DNA of 50,471 bases from positions 1 through 50,471 of the IMG/VR virus record IMGVR_UViG_3300017746_001999. One strand, 5' to 3'. The first letter of the stretch is position 1. Each line of letters starts with the position of its first letter. The position numbers and the translations under genes were made by a program. Under the pieces are notes generated by a model. That model searched no databases. It saw nothing but the letters and a program-made list of their open reading frames with translations, and was not told the DNA's origin. This DNA is from a virus. Positions 8,439-14,502 of this stretch are shown one piece after another.

Positions 8439-8727
8439 CTTCTTCGCCACTCGTATTAAATTTCTCATTCTTGGTCTGGTTTTGTGCAACCTCTTTGTCC
8501 ATACCTCTATGTTCTAGGACAATAGAAAGCTTTGAGTTGAGTCTGATCATATCATTATCAAGCATACGTACTCTGTCTACCAACTTAATTAGCGTAACCA
8601 TAGTTTCACCAATAACTGGATCTATGGTCTCCGTAACCCACTTCCAAATAAAGTAGATAAAGTAGCCCATTCCAACTGCGGCAACAATAGGGAAGCCGTA
8701 GTCTTTTATGGCTTGGGCTATATCCAT
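8380..8727 (-). CDS. Small membrane protein with coiled coil, holin-like
   Basis: A 115-residue protein. It has a short N-terminal amphipathic stretch (MDIAQAIKDYG), one membrane segment (about 12-32) and a heptad-like region (about 40-75: LIKLVDRVRMLDNDMIRLNSKL). The tail is hydrophilic and acidic. The plan matches the 92-residue protein at 9094-9372 (membrane segment, then coiled coil with MxNDxxxxxxxL), so the two are probably paralogues. Single-pass coiled-coil membrane proteins of this size include holin-like and regulatory phage proteins. A role in membrane permeabilisation is possible, but an inner-membrane partner for the curli apparatus is equally compatible. Confidence 0.7.
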   Translation of the reverse strand: MDIAQAIKDYGFPIVAAVGMGYFIYFIWKWVTETIDPVIGETMVTLIKLVDRVRMLDNDMIRLNSKLSIVLEHRGMDKEVAQNQTKNEKFNTSGEEDDIKEDPKPNSFGVTPNTK

Positions 8728-8958
8728 CTATCCTCTAATCGCTCCATCAACTGTTGACACTTTTACAAGCCATCCATTTTCGTCAGCACGGAATACGTCT
8801 CCAGGCTTATAAAGATGATTATCTTTAGTAGTACCATCTCTTTGCTTGCCCATCACTTCTCCGTCCCAATCTCCTTCAATTCTAAAGTCTGATGCTCTTT
8901 GATGTATTCTAAAATCAAGCCACATCATCGACTTCTCCGATTCTTTCAAAATATCCAT
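8728..8958 (-). CDS. Hypothetical protein (76 aa)
   Basis: A 76-residue soluble protein. It contains a beta-rich C-terminal half (YKPGDVFRADENGWLVKVSTVDG) that could be an SH3-like barrel. No motif identifies a function. Two starts are plausible. The ATG at 8958 follows AGGATATA. The ATG at 8928 follows GGAGAAGTCG and would overlap the preceding gene by only 14 bases. It ends exactly next to the downstream membrane-protein gene, so it is translated in the same operon. Confidence 0.6.
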   Translation of the reverse strand: MDILKESEKSMMWLDFRIHQRASDFRIEGDWDGEVMGKQRDGTTKDNHLYKPGDVFRADENGWLVKVSTVDGAIRG

Positions 8959-9094
8959 TATATCCTATCCTATATGTTTCACCAATTTTTAGTCTAACAT
9001 CGTCAATCACAAAGAACTTATCTTCAGTATCTTTGTTATTGAGAATGCGAAAACCATTCTCGAACTTCATTAGAAGTAAATCTTTCCAAATCAT
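8915..9094 (-). CDS. Hypothetical small protein (59 aa)
   Basis: A 59-residue frame, MIWKDLLLMKFENGFRILNN..., ending at TGA 8917-8915. The ATG at 9094 overlaps the stop of the holin-like gene as TAATG, and GGAGAG lies six bases upstream. This makes it a credible coupled gene despite its size. The sequence is beta-prone (FFVIDDVRLKIGETYRIGYNGYFERIG) and resembles the layout of its downstream neighbour. The two may be related small barrel proteins. Function unknown. Confidence 0.6.
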   Translation of the reverse strand: MIWKDLLLMKFENGFRILNNKDTEDKFFVIDDVRLKIGETYRIGYNGYFERIGEVDDVA

Positions 9095-9372
9095 TAGTCT
9101 CTCCTTGCATCATCTTTACCTTCGTTAGCCGCTATACGGTCTATGTTAGGTTTAACATTCAAAGCATAACTAAGTAAGGCATCGATCTTTACTAGATCAT
9201 TGTTCATTGTTTGAACCCTATTATCTAAGGATCCTATTATACTCTTAAGCGTTGTTACTGATTCTGTAACACTCGCTAGGATAAATTTAAGTGATATAAA
9301 GACAAAGATCCCAGCAGCGATTGCCCCTGCAATTGGAGTTCCCACATCACCTATCAAATTGAATATATCCAT
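9094..9372 (-). CDS. Small membrane protein with coiled coil, holin-like paralogue
   Basis: A 92-residue protein with an N-terminal membrane segment (about 12-33, GTPIAGAIAAGIFVFISLKFI). A heptad region (about 35-75) includes LDNRVQTMNNDLVKIDALL, and the tail is charged. It shares this plan with the 115-residue protein at 8380-8727. It is the first gene of the curli-type operon and sits immediately after a TATAAATA late promoter. Only five bases separate the box from the ATG, so the message may be leaderless. Holin-like is a hypothesis from size and topology; no lysis partner is adjacent. Confidence 0.7.
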   Translation of the reverse strand: MDIFNLIGDVGTPIAGAIAAGIFVFISLKFILASVTESVTTLKSIIGSLDNRVQTMNNDLVKIDALLSYALNVKPNIDRIAANEGKDDARRD

Positions 9373-9377
9373 ACCCC

Positions 9378-9385
9378 TATTTATA
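9378..9385 (-). promoter_or_regulatory. T4-type late promoter of the curli-type operon
   Basis: TATAAATA on the minus strand, directly after the terminator of the porin-like gene. The ATG of the first operon gene begins at 9372. If transcription starts about six bases past the box, as expected for this promoter class, the message would start at or next to the ATG. Confidence 0.7.
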
Positions 9386-9417
9386 CAAAAAGAAAGGGGA
9401 ACCCGAAGATTCCCCTT
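9386..9417 (-). terminator. Rho-independent terminator after the porin-like gene
   Basis: On the minus strand an 8-bp stem (AAGGGGAA / TTCCCCTT, 9417-9410 and 9401-9394) with a short loop is followed by TTTCTTTTTG. It ends the tmRNA and porin transcript and insulates the late promoter at 9385-9378. Confidence 0.85.
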
Positions 9418-9471
9418 AATATTACCTTACAATAAGTAATGTGGATGTATTAGGTCATCACACCAATCTCA

Positions 9472-10239
9472 TTAAAATGAGAAAGATAGGTTGACTGAAG
9501 GTGAAAGTACTTCACTGTTCAAGTCATAATTAAGTTTACTTTCGATAGATGCGGCATCATTAAGACCAAGTAGGTAAGATGCACCTGCATTCTGTGTCAT
9601 GTCATTTTGGTCACCATTCAAGTAACCTGTAACACCTAGAAGTGTTGTTGAACCTTCGTATGCCCACACATCATTTGCATATGTCATTACTGTGTCAACA
9701 TGTTGGTCACGTACTTCAATTCCTAAGCCTGCACCAACTGCGATTTCTTTAGTATCGATGTTATAATCGGCAGAAGTTTGTGCTGTAACCCCACCTAATG
9801 TAAGTTCATATGCACCTTGTACACTTGCAACGTCTGTTACATCTGTGCCAATGTCTGTGAAAGAAAGACCTACACTTGCACCTGAGATAGCGATTTGTGC
9901 TGAAGTTCCCATTGATGGGTTAGCTAGTGGGCTGTTTGCCGCAGAAGCTTCACCTTCCACAAAAAGGTTTCCTTGCTTACCAAAAGATACGCTTGTTGCG
10001 CCAAGTGCTGTACCTACATGCCAGTCACCAATGCTTAGTGAGTTATCTGATCCAGCAACTACTTCAACTGAACCAAAGGCATCGCCTACGGCAGTTACAT
10101 CTAGTGCTACTGATTTAGCGGCAGTGTATTTTCCCGCCGTGTTTTCTGTGATGTCAATATCAACATCTACTGCAAGATCTGCCGCATTTACGACACTTGC
10201 TGTAGCAACCATTGCTAGAGAAGAGATTAAAGTTTTCAT
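9472..10239 (-). CDS. Outer-membrane beta-barrel (porin-like) protein
   Basis: A 255-residue precursor with a signal peptide (about 1-19, ending VNA). The mature chain is made of alternating amphipathic strands and Gly/Asn/Asp turns. It ends in aromatic Phe (SVNLSFSF), the C-terminal signature recognised by the BAM machinery. Size suggests a barrel of about 10-12 strands; no plug or OmpA domain is visible. The gene follows the tmRNA coding piece and has AGGACG before its ATG, so it is probably co-transcribed with the tmRNA from the early promoter at 10730-10758. Possible roles are altering host permeability or blocking superinfection by replacing a receptor. Both are inference. Confidence 0.7.
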   Translation of the reverse strand: MKTLISSLAMVATASVVNAADLAVDVDIDITENTAGKYTAAKSVALDVTAVGDAFGSVEVVAGSDNSLSIGDWHVGTALGATSVSFGKQGNLFVEGEASAANSPLANPSMGTSAQIAISGASVGLSFTDIGTDVTDVASVQGAYELTLGGVTAQTSADYNIDTKEIAVGAGLGIEVRDQHVDTVMTYANDVWAYEGSTTLLGVTGYLNGDQNDMTQNAGASYLLGLNDAASIESKLNYDLNSEVLSPSVNLSFSF

Positions 10240-10264
10240 TCTTATTCGTCCTTGTTAATTGTTA

Positions 10265-10431
10265 ATACGACTTTTCTGTTGCTAGGTAAGTCGCCAACCC
10301 CCTGTGATTATGCCGCTAGGCGTAATCCAGATGGTGCAAAGTTATTGTTTGCATTTAGTGATTTGACCAATCTCGCAGTCACCCGGTAAACTCCACTTCA
10401 CTACAACACCTGTCGATCCTAGTTCTGCCCC
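10265..10431 (-). ncRNA. ssrA: tmRNA coding piece (permuted two-piece tmRNA)
   Basis: The minus strand begins GGGGCAG at 10431 and continues AACTAGGATCGACAGG, the tmRNA D-loop region. The seven 5' bases pair with CTGCTCC of the acceptor piece (10664-10670), including a G3-U wobble that is the alanine identity element. The tag frame starts at GCA (10352) and ends at TAA (10310-10308), giving ANNNFAPSGLRLAA with the conserved LAA degradation end. A 6-bp hairpin (CGACTT/AAGTCG, 10293-10268) closes the piece; the exact 3' end is approximate. Order acceptor-then-coding is the circularly permuted arrangement of alphaproteobacterial tmRNA. It rescues stalled ribosomes and tags nascent proteins for proteolysis. 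Confidence 0.93.
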
Positions 10432-10439
10432 ATCATAAA

Positions 10440-10640
10440 TTATCGTTTTCTTTTTAAATAGTTTTGATATTCTTCGTAACTATCTTCACCCTTTTGCCAC
10501 TGTTTATAATCACCTTTGGTCTGGGCATCTATTTGCATTTTTTGAACACTAACACCTTTGGTGCGCTTCATAGGTTTACCTTTTTTGATTTCACCACCGT
10601 TTTTTAAAAAGGTGTCAATCAAATCTTTATAATCACTCAT
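10440..10640 (-). CDS. Basic 66-residue protein encoded inside the tmRNA intervening segment
   Basis: A 66-residue basic protein, MSDYKDLIDTFLKNGG..., with Lys-rich stretches and a C-terminal KRKR. It starts at 10640, preceded by CGGAG nine bases upstream. A longer frame to 10715 would be read through the tmRNA acceptor piece and is rejected. The stop ends eight bases before the first G of the tmRNA coding piece, and the start is 20 bases after the acceptor CCA. The ORF therefore fills the segment normally cut out of permuted tmRNA precursors. No homing-endonuclease motif is visible. Function unknown; RNA binding is a guess from its charge. Confidence 0.65.
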   Translation of the reverse strand: MSDYKDLIDTFLKNGGEIKKGKPMKRTKGVSVQKMQIDAQTKGDYKQWQKGEDSYEEYQNYLKRKR

Positions 10641-10660
10641 AATATAACTCCGATAATTTA

Positions 10661-10723
10661 TGGTGGAGCAGTTGGGTACTGCCCCCAAGTCCAGTATGCG
10701 TTCACGTTGCTTCAACGTTTACA
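10661..10723 (-). ncRNA. ssrA: tmRNA acceptor piece (permuted two-piece tmRNA)
   Basis: The 3' end is CTGCTCC-ACCA (10670-10661), with CCA encoded. Just before it lies a perfect T arm: TTGGG, loop GGCAGTA, CCCAA. The GGCAGTA loop in place of the usual TTCRANY is, as I recall, a feature of alphaproteobacterial tmRNA acceptor pieces. The 5' limit is set by the expected start of transcription about seven bases below the -10 box. Mature tmRNA would be this piece base-paired to the coding piece at 10431-10265. Confidence 0.9.
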
Positions 10724-10729
10724 GTTTAT

Positions 10730-10758
10730 ATAGTAACATAAGGAGCTAAAAGTGTAAA
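10730..10758 (-). promoter_or_regulatory. Sigma70-like promoter of the tmRNA
   Basis: Minus strand: -35 TTTACA (10758-10753), 17-base spacer, -10 TACTAT (10735-10730). The predicted start is near 10723, just upstream of the acceptor piece. Confidence 0.7.
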
Positions 10759-10793
10759 CCCCTTATGAAGTTTTTGTATTAGTGTGGCAATTA

Positions 10794-11417
10794 TCACACA
10801 GGAGCGGCGTACTGCATCATGTCGATATCGAACCCACCCTCTTCAAAGTTAGGCTGTTGTGGTGTACTCATCTTCATCAAATGACTGACACCACCATGTA
10901 GCTGTTCCATCAAGTTACGTGTGTTGAACTCTAGCTCTTCAAGATCACCATTGTTATCAATAGTAAAGTCTGCCATCCATTGCTTTAGGCTCATACTGTT
11001 ATCAGCTTCTTCTGGTAGATGATCTGAGCGATCAACCCAGATACAGAAATCAAATACACCTGTATTCTGCATAGCAAAGAATTCACGTTTGTTACGTAGA
11101 CCACAGTAGATATCATACTCTTCAAACATTTGTCTACCTAGTCGAGCGGCATCTTTATTGTTATATTCACAAATCGCATCATACCATTCAGCACGATGGT
11201 TGTGTCTATCAGCATAGCACTCTTCCATATCTTTATAGTTATACTTTGTCTTCAGCATATCGTAAATGAATTGCTTACAACAGAAGTGGCTACTACTTTC
11301 AAAAGTGTAACCCATCCTATCTCTAAGAAGTTCACAAACGGTATCTTTACCATGACGACCATGTCCAATGATCAATAGTTTTAATTTAGGTAGTTCTGGT
11401 ACTTTTTCTGTTTCCAT
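10794..11417 (-). CDS. Deoxynucleoside monophosphate kinase-like P-loop protein
   Basis: A 207-residue protein with a nucleotide-binding P-loop at residues 18-26 (GHGRHGKDT) after a hydrophobic strand (LKLLIIG). GxxxxGKD is the form found in T4 gp1-type dNMP kinases, which phosphorylate dNMPs for phage DNA synthesis. Later segments (IYCGLRNKREFF, FDFCIWVDRSD) match the alpha/beta core of that group. It follows the SleB-like gene by one base and lies near thyX, consistent with nucleotide metabolism. The assignment is at family level; substrate range is unknown. Confidence 0.7.
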   Translation of the reverse strand: METEKVPELPKLKLLIIGHGRHGKDTVCELLRDRMGYTFESSSHFCCKQFIYDMLKTKYNYKDMEECYADRHNHRAEWYDAICEYNNKDAARLGRQMFEEYDIYCGLRNKREFFAMQNTGVFDFCIWVDRSDHLPEEADNSMSLKQWMADFTIDNNGDLEELEFNTRNLMEQLHGGVSHLMKMSTPQQPNFEEGGFDIDMMQYAAPV

Positions 11418-11418
11418 G

Positions 11419-11880
11419 TTATTTCGCTTTGTAAAAGATGTGATTGCCGATAGTAGCTGTTTTAATCATGTACTCTGGTGTAGCCCAATATGGTTCTACA
11501 TAGTCAGCGTGGTAGTGATCTGCACCGTTGGTGTTATCTTCAATACGCTCTTTTAGTACATCGATTGCCACATTTGTAGCCATTTGATATGCACCTAAAT
11601 CTCTAGGTGAAGGATCTGAAAGCGTCCATGTCCAACTGAATTGTTTTGGGGCATACACCACATCACATACAGTTTCTCCATAGATACCACTATCTAATCT
11701 ATTCATAGTCACAAAGGCAACAGCCCTCTGACCATCAACAGATTGATTACGTGCTTCGTGGTATATATTCATAGCTAAACAGTTCTTAGCTTCTGCATAG
11801 TCTTTAGTTACAATGCTTATACATGCACCAAGCATGATAATTAAAGATAACGTAAGAGTTCCAGATAGAAAGTTCTTCAT
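11419..11880 (-). CDS. SleB/CwlJ-type cell-wall hydrolase, probable lipoprotein or anchored endolysin
   Basis: A 153-residue protein. The N-terminal hydrophobic segment (about 4-20) ends LGAC20, which fits a lipobox; it could also act as a signal-anchor. The hydrolase domain (about 30-150) carries the family motif NIYHEARNQ with catalytic Glu42, followed by VAFVTMNR and QFSWT, as in SleB/CwlJ enzymes that cut glycan strands. I prefer the ATG at 11880; an in-frame ATG at 11895 adds MKRIT. The sigma70-like promoter 40 bases upstream implies early transcription, unusual for a lysis gene. Lytic activity is inferred from family. Confidence 0.82.
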   Translation of the reverse strand: MKNFLSGTLTLSLIIMLGACISIVTKDYAEAKNCLAMNIYHEARNQSVDGQRAVAFVTMNRLDSGIYGETVCDVVYAPKQFSWTWTLSDPSPRDLGAYQMATNVAIDVLKERIEDNTNGADHYHADYVEPYWATPEYMIKTATIGNHIFYKAK

Positions 11881-11912
11881 AGTGATTCGCTTCATGTCAT
11901 TTATATTCTCTT

Positions 11913-11941
11913 AATATACATCATTCTGTGTGGGTTGTCAA
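11913..11941 (-). promoter_or_regulatory. Early sigma70-like promoter
   Basis: Minus strand: -35 TTGACA (11941-11936), 17-base spacer, -10 TATATT (11918-11913). It overlaps the end of the upstream 72-residue gene and drives the hydrolase and dNMP kinase genes. Confidence 0.78.
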
Positions 11942-12156
11942 TGGTAATCTTTTTCTAATTTCTTAATACCTAATGACCAATTCTCTGCGGCATCTTCAAC
12001 ATAACCTATAGAGTTATCAGGAAAGTCTTCCCTAAAAAACATCTTATTATTGTTATCGAAATATTTGATATATGCCCTTTCTTCTTTATAGTCGAAATGT
12101 ACTTCACATTTACCCTTGCCACTTTCGGCATGGTAGGTGTTAAGTTTTCTACCCAT
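11938..12156 (-). CDS. Conserved small phage protein (72 aa)
   Basis: A 72-residue protein (MGRKLNTYHAESGKGKCEVHFDYKEE...) with a beta-rich middle and a helical end (DAAENWSLGIKKLEKD). I recall similar small proteins beside DNA-metabolism genes in marine T4-like phages, but know no function. It overlaps the thyX stop by eight bases and its own 3' end contains the -35 box of the next promoter. Confidence 0.65.
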   Translation of the reverse strand: MGRKLNTYHAESGKGKCEVHFDYKEERAYIKYFDNNNKMFFREDFPDNSIGYVEDAAENWSLGIKKLEKDYH

Positions 12157-12811
12157 CAGCTACGAACTCCTTTGTCATTGGAAAGATTGATGCGATCTCT
12201 ACCGCAATGGCACGAGCTAGTTCCATATGTTCTAGCTGAGTTCCATTACCAGACCTCAATTCTATATAGTGTATCCATGACCGCAAAGTAGCGTTTGCAA
12301 ATAGACGAGATACAGTATTTCCTTCGGGTAGGACAGATCTCGCTTGTTCTTTGGCAATACCGTTAGAGACTGCCCAATTGTATGCCAATTTAGCTTCGTG
12401 AATGATTTGATCCTGTTTCATTCTCCATGCTCTAGCAAGTTCTCTATCGGCATTTGGAATAGAGTTTTGTCTGTTCTTAGGATCTTGAAGACGTGCTTCA
12501 CGAAGAACAAATGCATTTTCCATATCTTGTGGATCAGCATATCGTTGACTAAACTCTTGAAATGACATTGATCGATGCCTTAGAAGTTGACGTGCAATGT
12601 CACGAGTTGTTTCGATACCAAGTGTACATGAAACCATTTCCAAAGGTGACCAATGCTTATGCTTAACCAAATATCTAATTAGCTTATCGGCAGTCTTTGT
12701 ATTCATTTCATTTGCAGGGTTAGATACCCTAGCACAATAACTGATGATATCTTGTGCATCTTCTAATTCCATAATAGAAGATTGTGGTTTAACTACTGTC
12801 CATACTTTCAT
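12149..12811 (-). CDS. thyX: Flavin-dependent thymidylate synthase ThyX
   Basis: A 220-residue enzyme that methylates dUMP to dTMP using FAD, NADPH and methylenetetrahydrofolate. The ThyX signature RHRx7S is present at residues 78-88 (RHR...S88), followed by QRYAD. The substrate-binding C-terminal region includes ARSVLPEGNTVSRLFANATLRSW. Length is normal for the family. It replaces the ThyA-type enzyme of T4 and supports dTTP supply during replication, together with the nearby MazG and dNMP kinase. It is placed four bases after gp41. Confidence 0.96.
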   Translation of the reverse strand: MKVWTVVKPQSSIMELEDAQDIISYCARVSNPANEMNTKTADKLIRYLVKHKHWSPLEMVSCTLGIETTRDIARQLLRHRSMSFQEFSQRYADPQDMENAFVLREARLQDPKNRQNSIPNADRELARAWRMKQDQIIHEAKLAYNWAVSNGIAKEQARSVLPEGNTVSRLFANATLRSWIHYIELRSGNGTQLEHMELARAIAVEIASIFPMTKEFVADG

Positions 12812-12814
12812 GGC

Positions 12815-14185
12815 TTACTCCATTGTAAAGTTGCTATATTTCTCTTGCGCTTTTGATTGATCAAATACAGGAACATCTTCTTTCATAAGACCTGCTGTCG
12901 GATCACCTTCAGCATCCATTAGACGCATTCTAGCTCTATCTATTCCGATAACAAATCTCTTATTTGAGTTAACATCATTGTATCTGTTCTTTAGTTGCTT
13001 TACCATAACTTGACCTTGAGCCTCTAGCTCTTCAGTCGAGATCAGTGCAACCATTAAGTCTGCCGTAGCGGGTAATCCAAAAGACTCACTCGTGTCTTCA
13101 AGCCCAATGTCCGAGTTACTAAAACCAGAACGTGTCGTTTGCGTTGCAGTGAAGACCGGGATATGAAATTCCATCGCCAATCCACGTAGCTCTTCAGCAA
13201 TCGCTTTAATGTATGTGTAAGAATTGATAGATCCCCCCATTGCTTTCATACGTGAAGATGCACAGATATTGATATAGTCAACAAAGATAATATCTGGCTT
13301 AAACTTCTTCTTTAGTTTCAATTCGTTTAGTAATGCTCTAAAGTGACCTGAGTGTGCAGATCCTGTAGGGTATTCTTTTACGATTAACTTACCAGTTGTA
13401 TTCTTCTTAAGTCGAGCAATCTTCTCACTGAATGCATCTTTAGACATGGTTTCTAACTGTGCGATAGGAACGTCTAGGATATTAGAGTCTACACGTTCTG
13501 CGACACGTTCTTCTGCCATTTCCATTGATATGTATAAGACATTTTTACCTTGTTCTAGAAACGAACCTGCAAAGTGACACATGGCAAGAGATTTACCAAC
13601 ACCAGTACCTGCAAGAATAACGTTCAAAGACTTGTTAGGAATACCACCTTTGGTTATTGTATTTAACATATCAATGTCAAAAGGCATCTTCTCTTCATCA
13701 GCTTGATAGAAGTCATAACGTTTAGAGAAGTCTTCGATATAGTCGTGACCAATGTTAGTATCAAAGCTAACACTTAGAGCATCTGATAAAAGATCAGGTA
13801 AAGCATTCTTAGTCAAAGACTGATGCTTACCATCAATGATACTAATACCTTCCATGATTGCGTTAAACACGGCACGATCTTGACACCACTTCTCAGTCTT
13901 ATCTACTAACCACTCTTGATCAATCTCTTCTGCCGTGAAGATCTCTGGAAGGATCTCAAGAGCCTGATTGTATATGTCATCAGGCATTGCAGTAGCTTCA
14001 TCCAATTCGATCTTGAATGATTCGAGTGTGGGAAGTCTGTTGTACTTACCAACAAACTTACACACTTCTTTAAACAGTCGGCTGTATACACCCTCAAAGT
14101 ATTCGGGCTTAACAAACGGCATAACCTTTCGCATAAAGCTATCATCAACTAGTAAATTGCGTAAGATTACCTGTTCAATATTCAT
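12815..14185 (-). CDS. gp41: Replicative DNA helicase gp41 (DnaB-like)
   Basis: A 456-residue hexameric helicase. The N-terminal domain (about 1-150) is followed by a RecA-type motor with Walker A GTGVGKS at 193-199. Walker B lies at FKPDIIFVDYINI, and later come TQTTRSGFSN and the arginine-finger region RFVIGIDRARMR. It unwinds the fork ahead of gp43 and works with a primase. Length matches T4 gp41. The start overlaps the upstream 106-residue gene by four bases (ATGA type). The primase partner is probably the AEP-like protein at 19540-20472, because no gp61 is seen in this window. Confidence 0.94.
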   Translation of the reverse strand: MNIEQVILRNLLVDDSFMRKVMPFVKPEYFEGVYSRLFKEVCKFVGKYNRLPTLESFKIELDEATAMPDDIYNQALEILPEIFTAEEIDQEWLVDKTEKWCQDRAVFNAIMEGISIIDGKHQSLTKNALPDLLSDALSVSFDTNIGHDYIEDFSKRYDFYQADEEKMPFDIDMLNTITKGGIPNKSLNVILAGTGVGKSLAMCHFAGSFLEQGKNVLYISMEMAEERVAERVDSNILDVPIAQLETMSKDAFSEKIARLKKNTTGKLIVKEYPTGSAHSGHFRALLNELKLKKKFKPDIIFVDYINICASSRMKAMGGSINSYTYIKAIAEELRGLAMEFHIPVFTATQTTRSGFSNSDIGLEDTSESFGLPATADLMVALISTEELEAQGQVMVKQLKNRYNDVNSNKRFVIGIDRARMRLMDAEGDPTAGLMKEDVPVFDQSKAQEKYSNFTME

Positions 14186-14502
14186 TTTGATTCCCTTGTC
14201 TCTACTGATTCGTCATTTATAGAATTGATTAATACCGCCGATAATACATCACCTACGTACAATTGTAAAGCAGTATTTTCGGGTTTAAGATCTGGATCTG
14301 GTGAAGAGATGATATCAAAATCAAATGACATCTTAGGATCTTCACCTTCCCCACTCACCTTAAGTTGACCAAAAGCAAACACTGTTTCAGTAAAGTGTCC
14401 AGTCTTGATACGGATAGCCCAAGATTCATCTTCTCCTGGTACCATCTCGTAATCAACGTTCTCTTCTGGAATTTCCTTCTTGAATTCGTCGTTGTATATC
14501 AT
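14182..14502 (-). CDS. Conserved hypothetical protein between gp41 and UvsX (106 aa)
   Basis: A 106-residue acidic protein, beta-rich in the first two thirds (WAIRIKTGHFTETVFAFGQLKV) with a helical C-terminus. No catalytic motif is visible. It overlaps both neighbours (uvsX stop and gp41 start), so it is made in fixed proportion with them. A gene of this size sits in the same place in several marine T4-like genomes I recall, hinting at a replication accessory role. That is inference. Confidence 0.7.
   Translation of the reverse strand: MIYNDEFKKEIPEENVDYEMVPGEDESWAIRIKTGHFTETVFAFGQLKVSGEGEDPKMSFDFDIISSPDPDLKPENTALQLYVGDVLSAVLINSINDESVETRESK

Noticed and set aside
9845-10258. 137-residue plus-strand frame opposite the porin-like gene
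   Set aside because: Shadow frame; Pro/Ser/Thr-rich composition mirrors the opposite strand's codons and no start signal is seen.
10240-10440. Riboswitch before the porin-like gene
   Set aside because: The structured region is fully explained as the tmRNA coding piece with its tag frame and acceptor half.
10440-10715. 91-residue reading of the ORF between the tmRNA pieces
   Set aside because: The extra N-terminal 25 residues would be translated from the tmRNA acceptor arm; the 10640 ATG has its own CGGAG.
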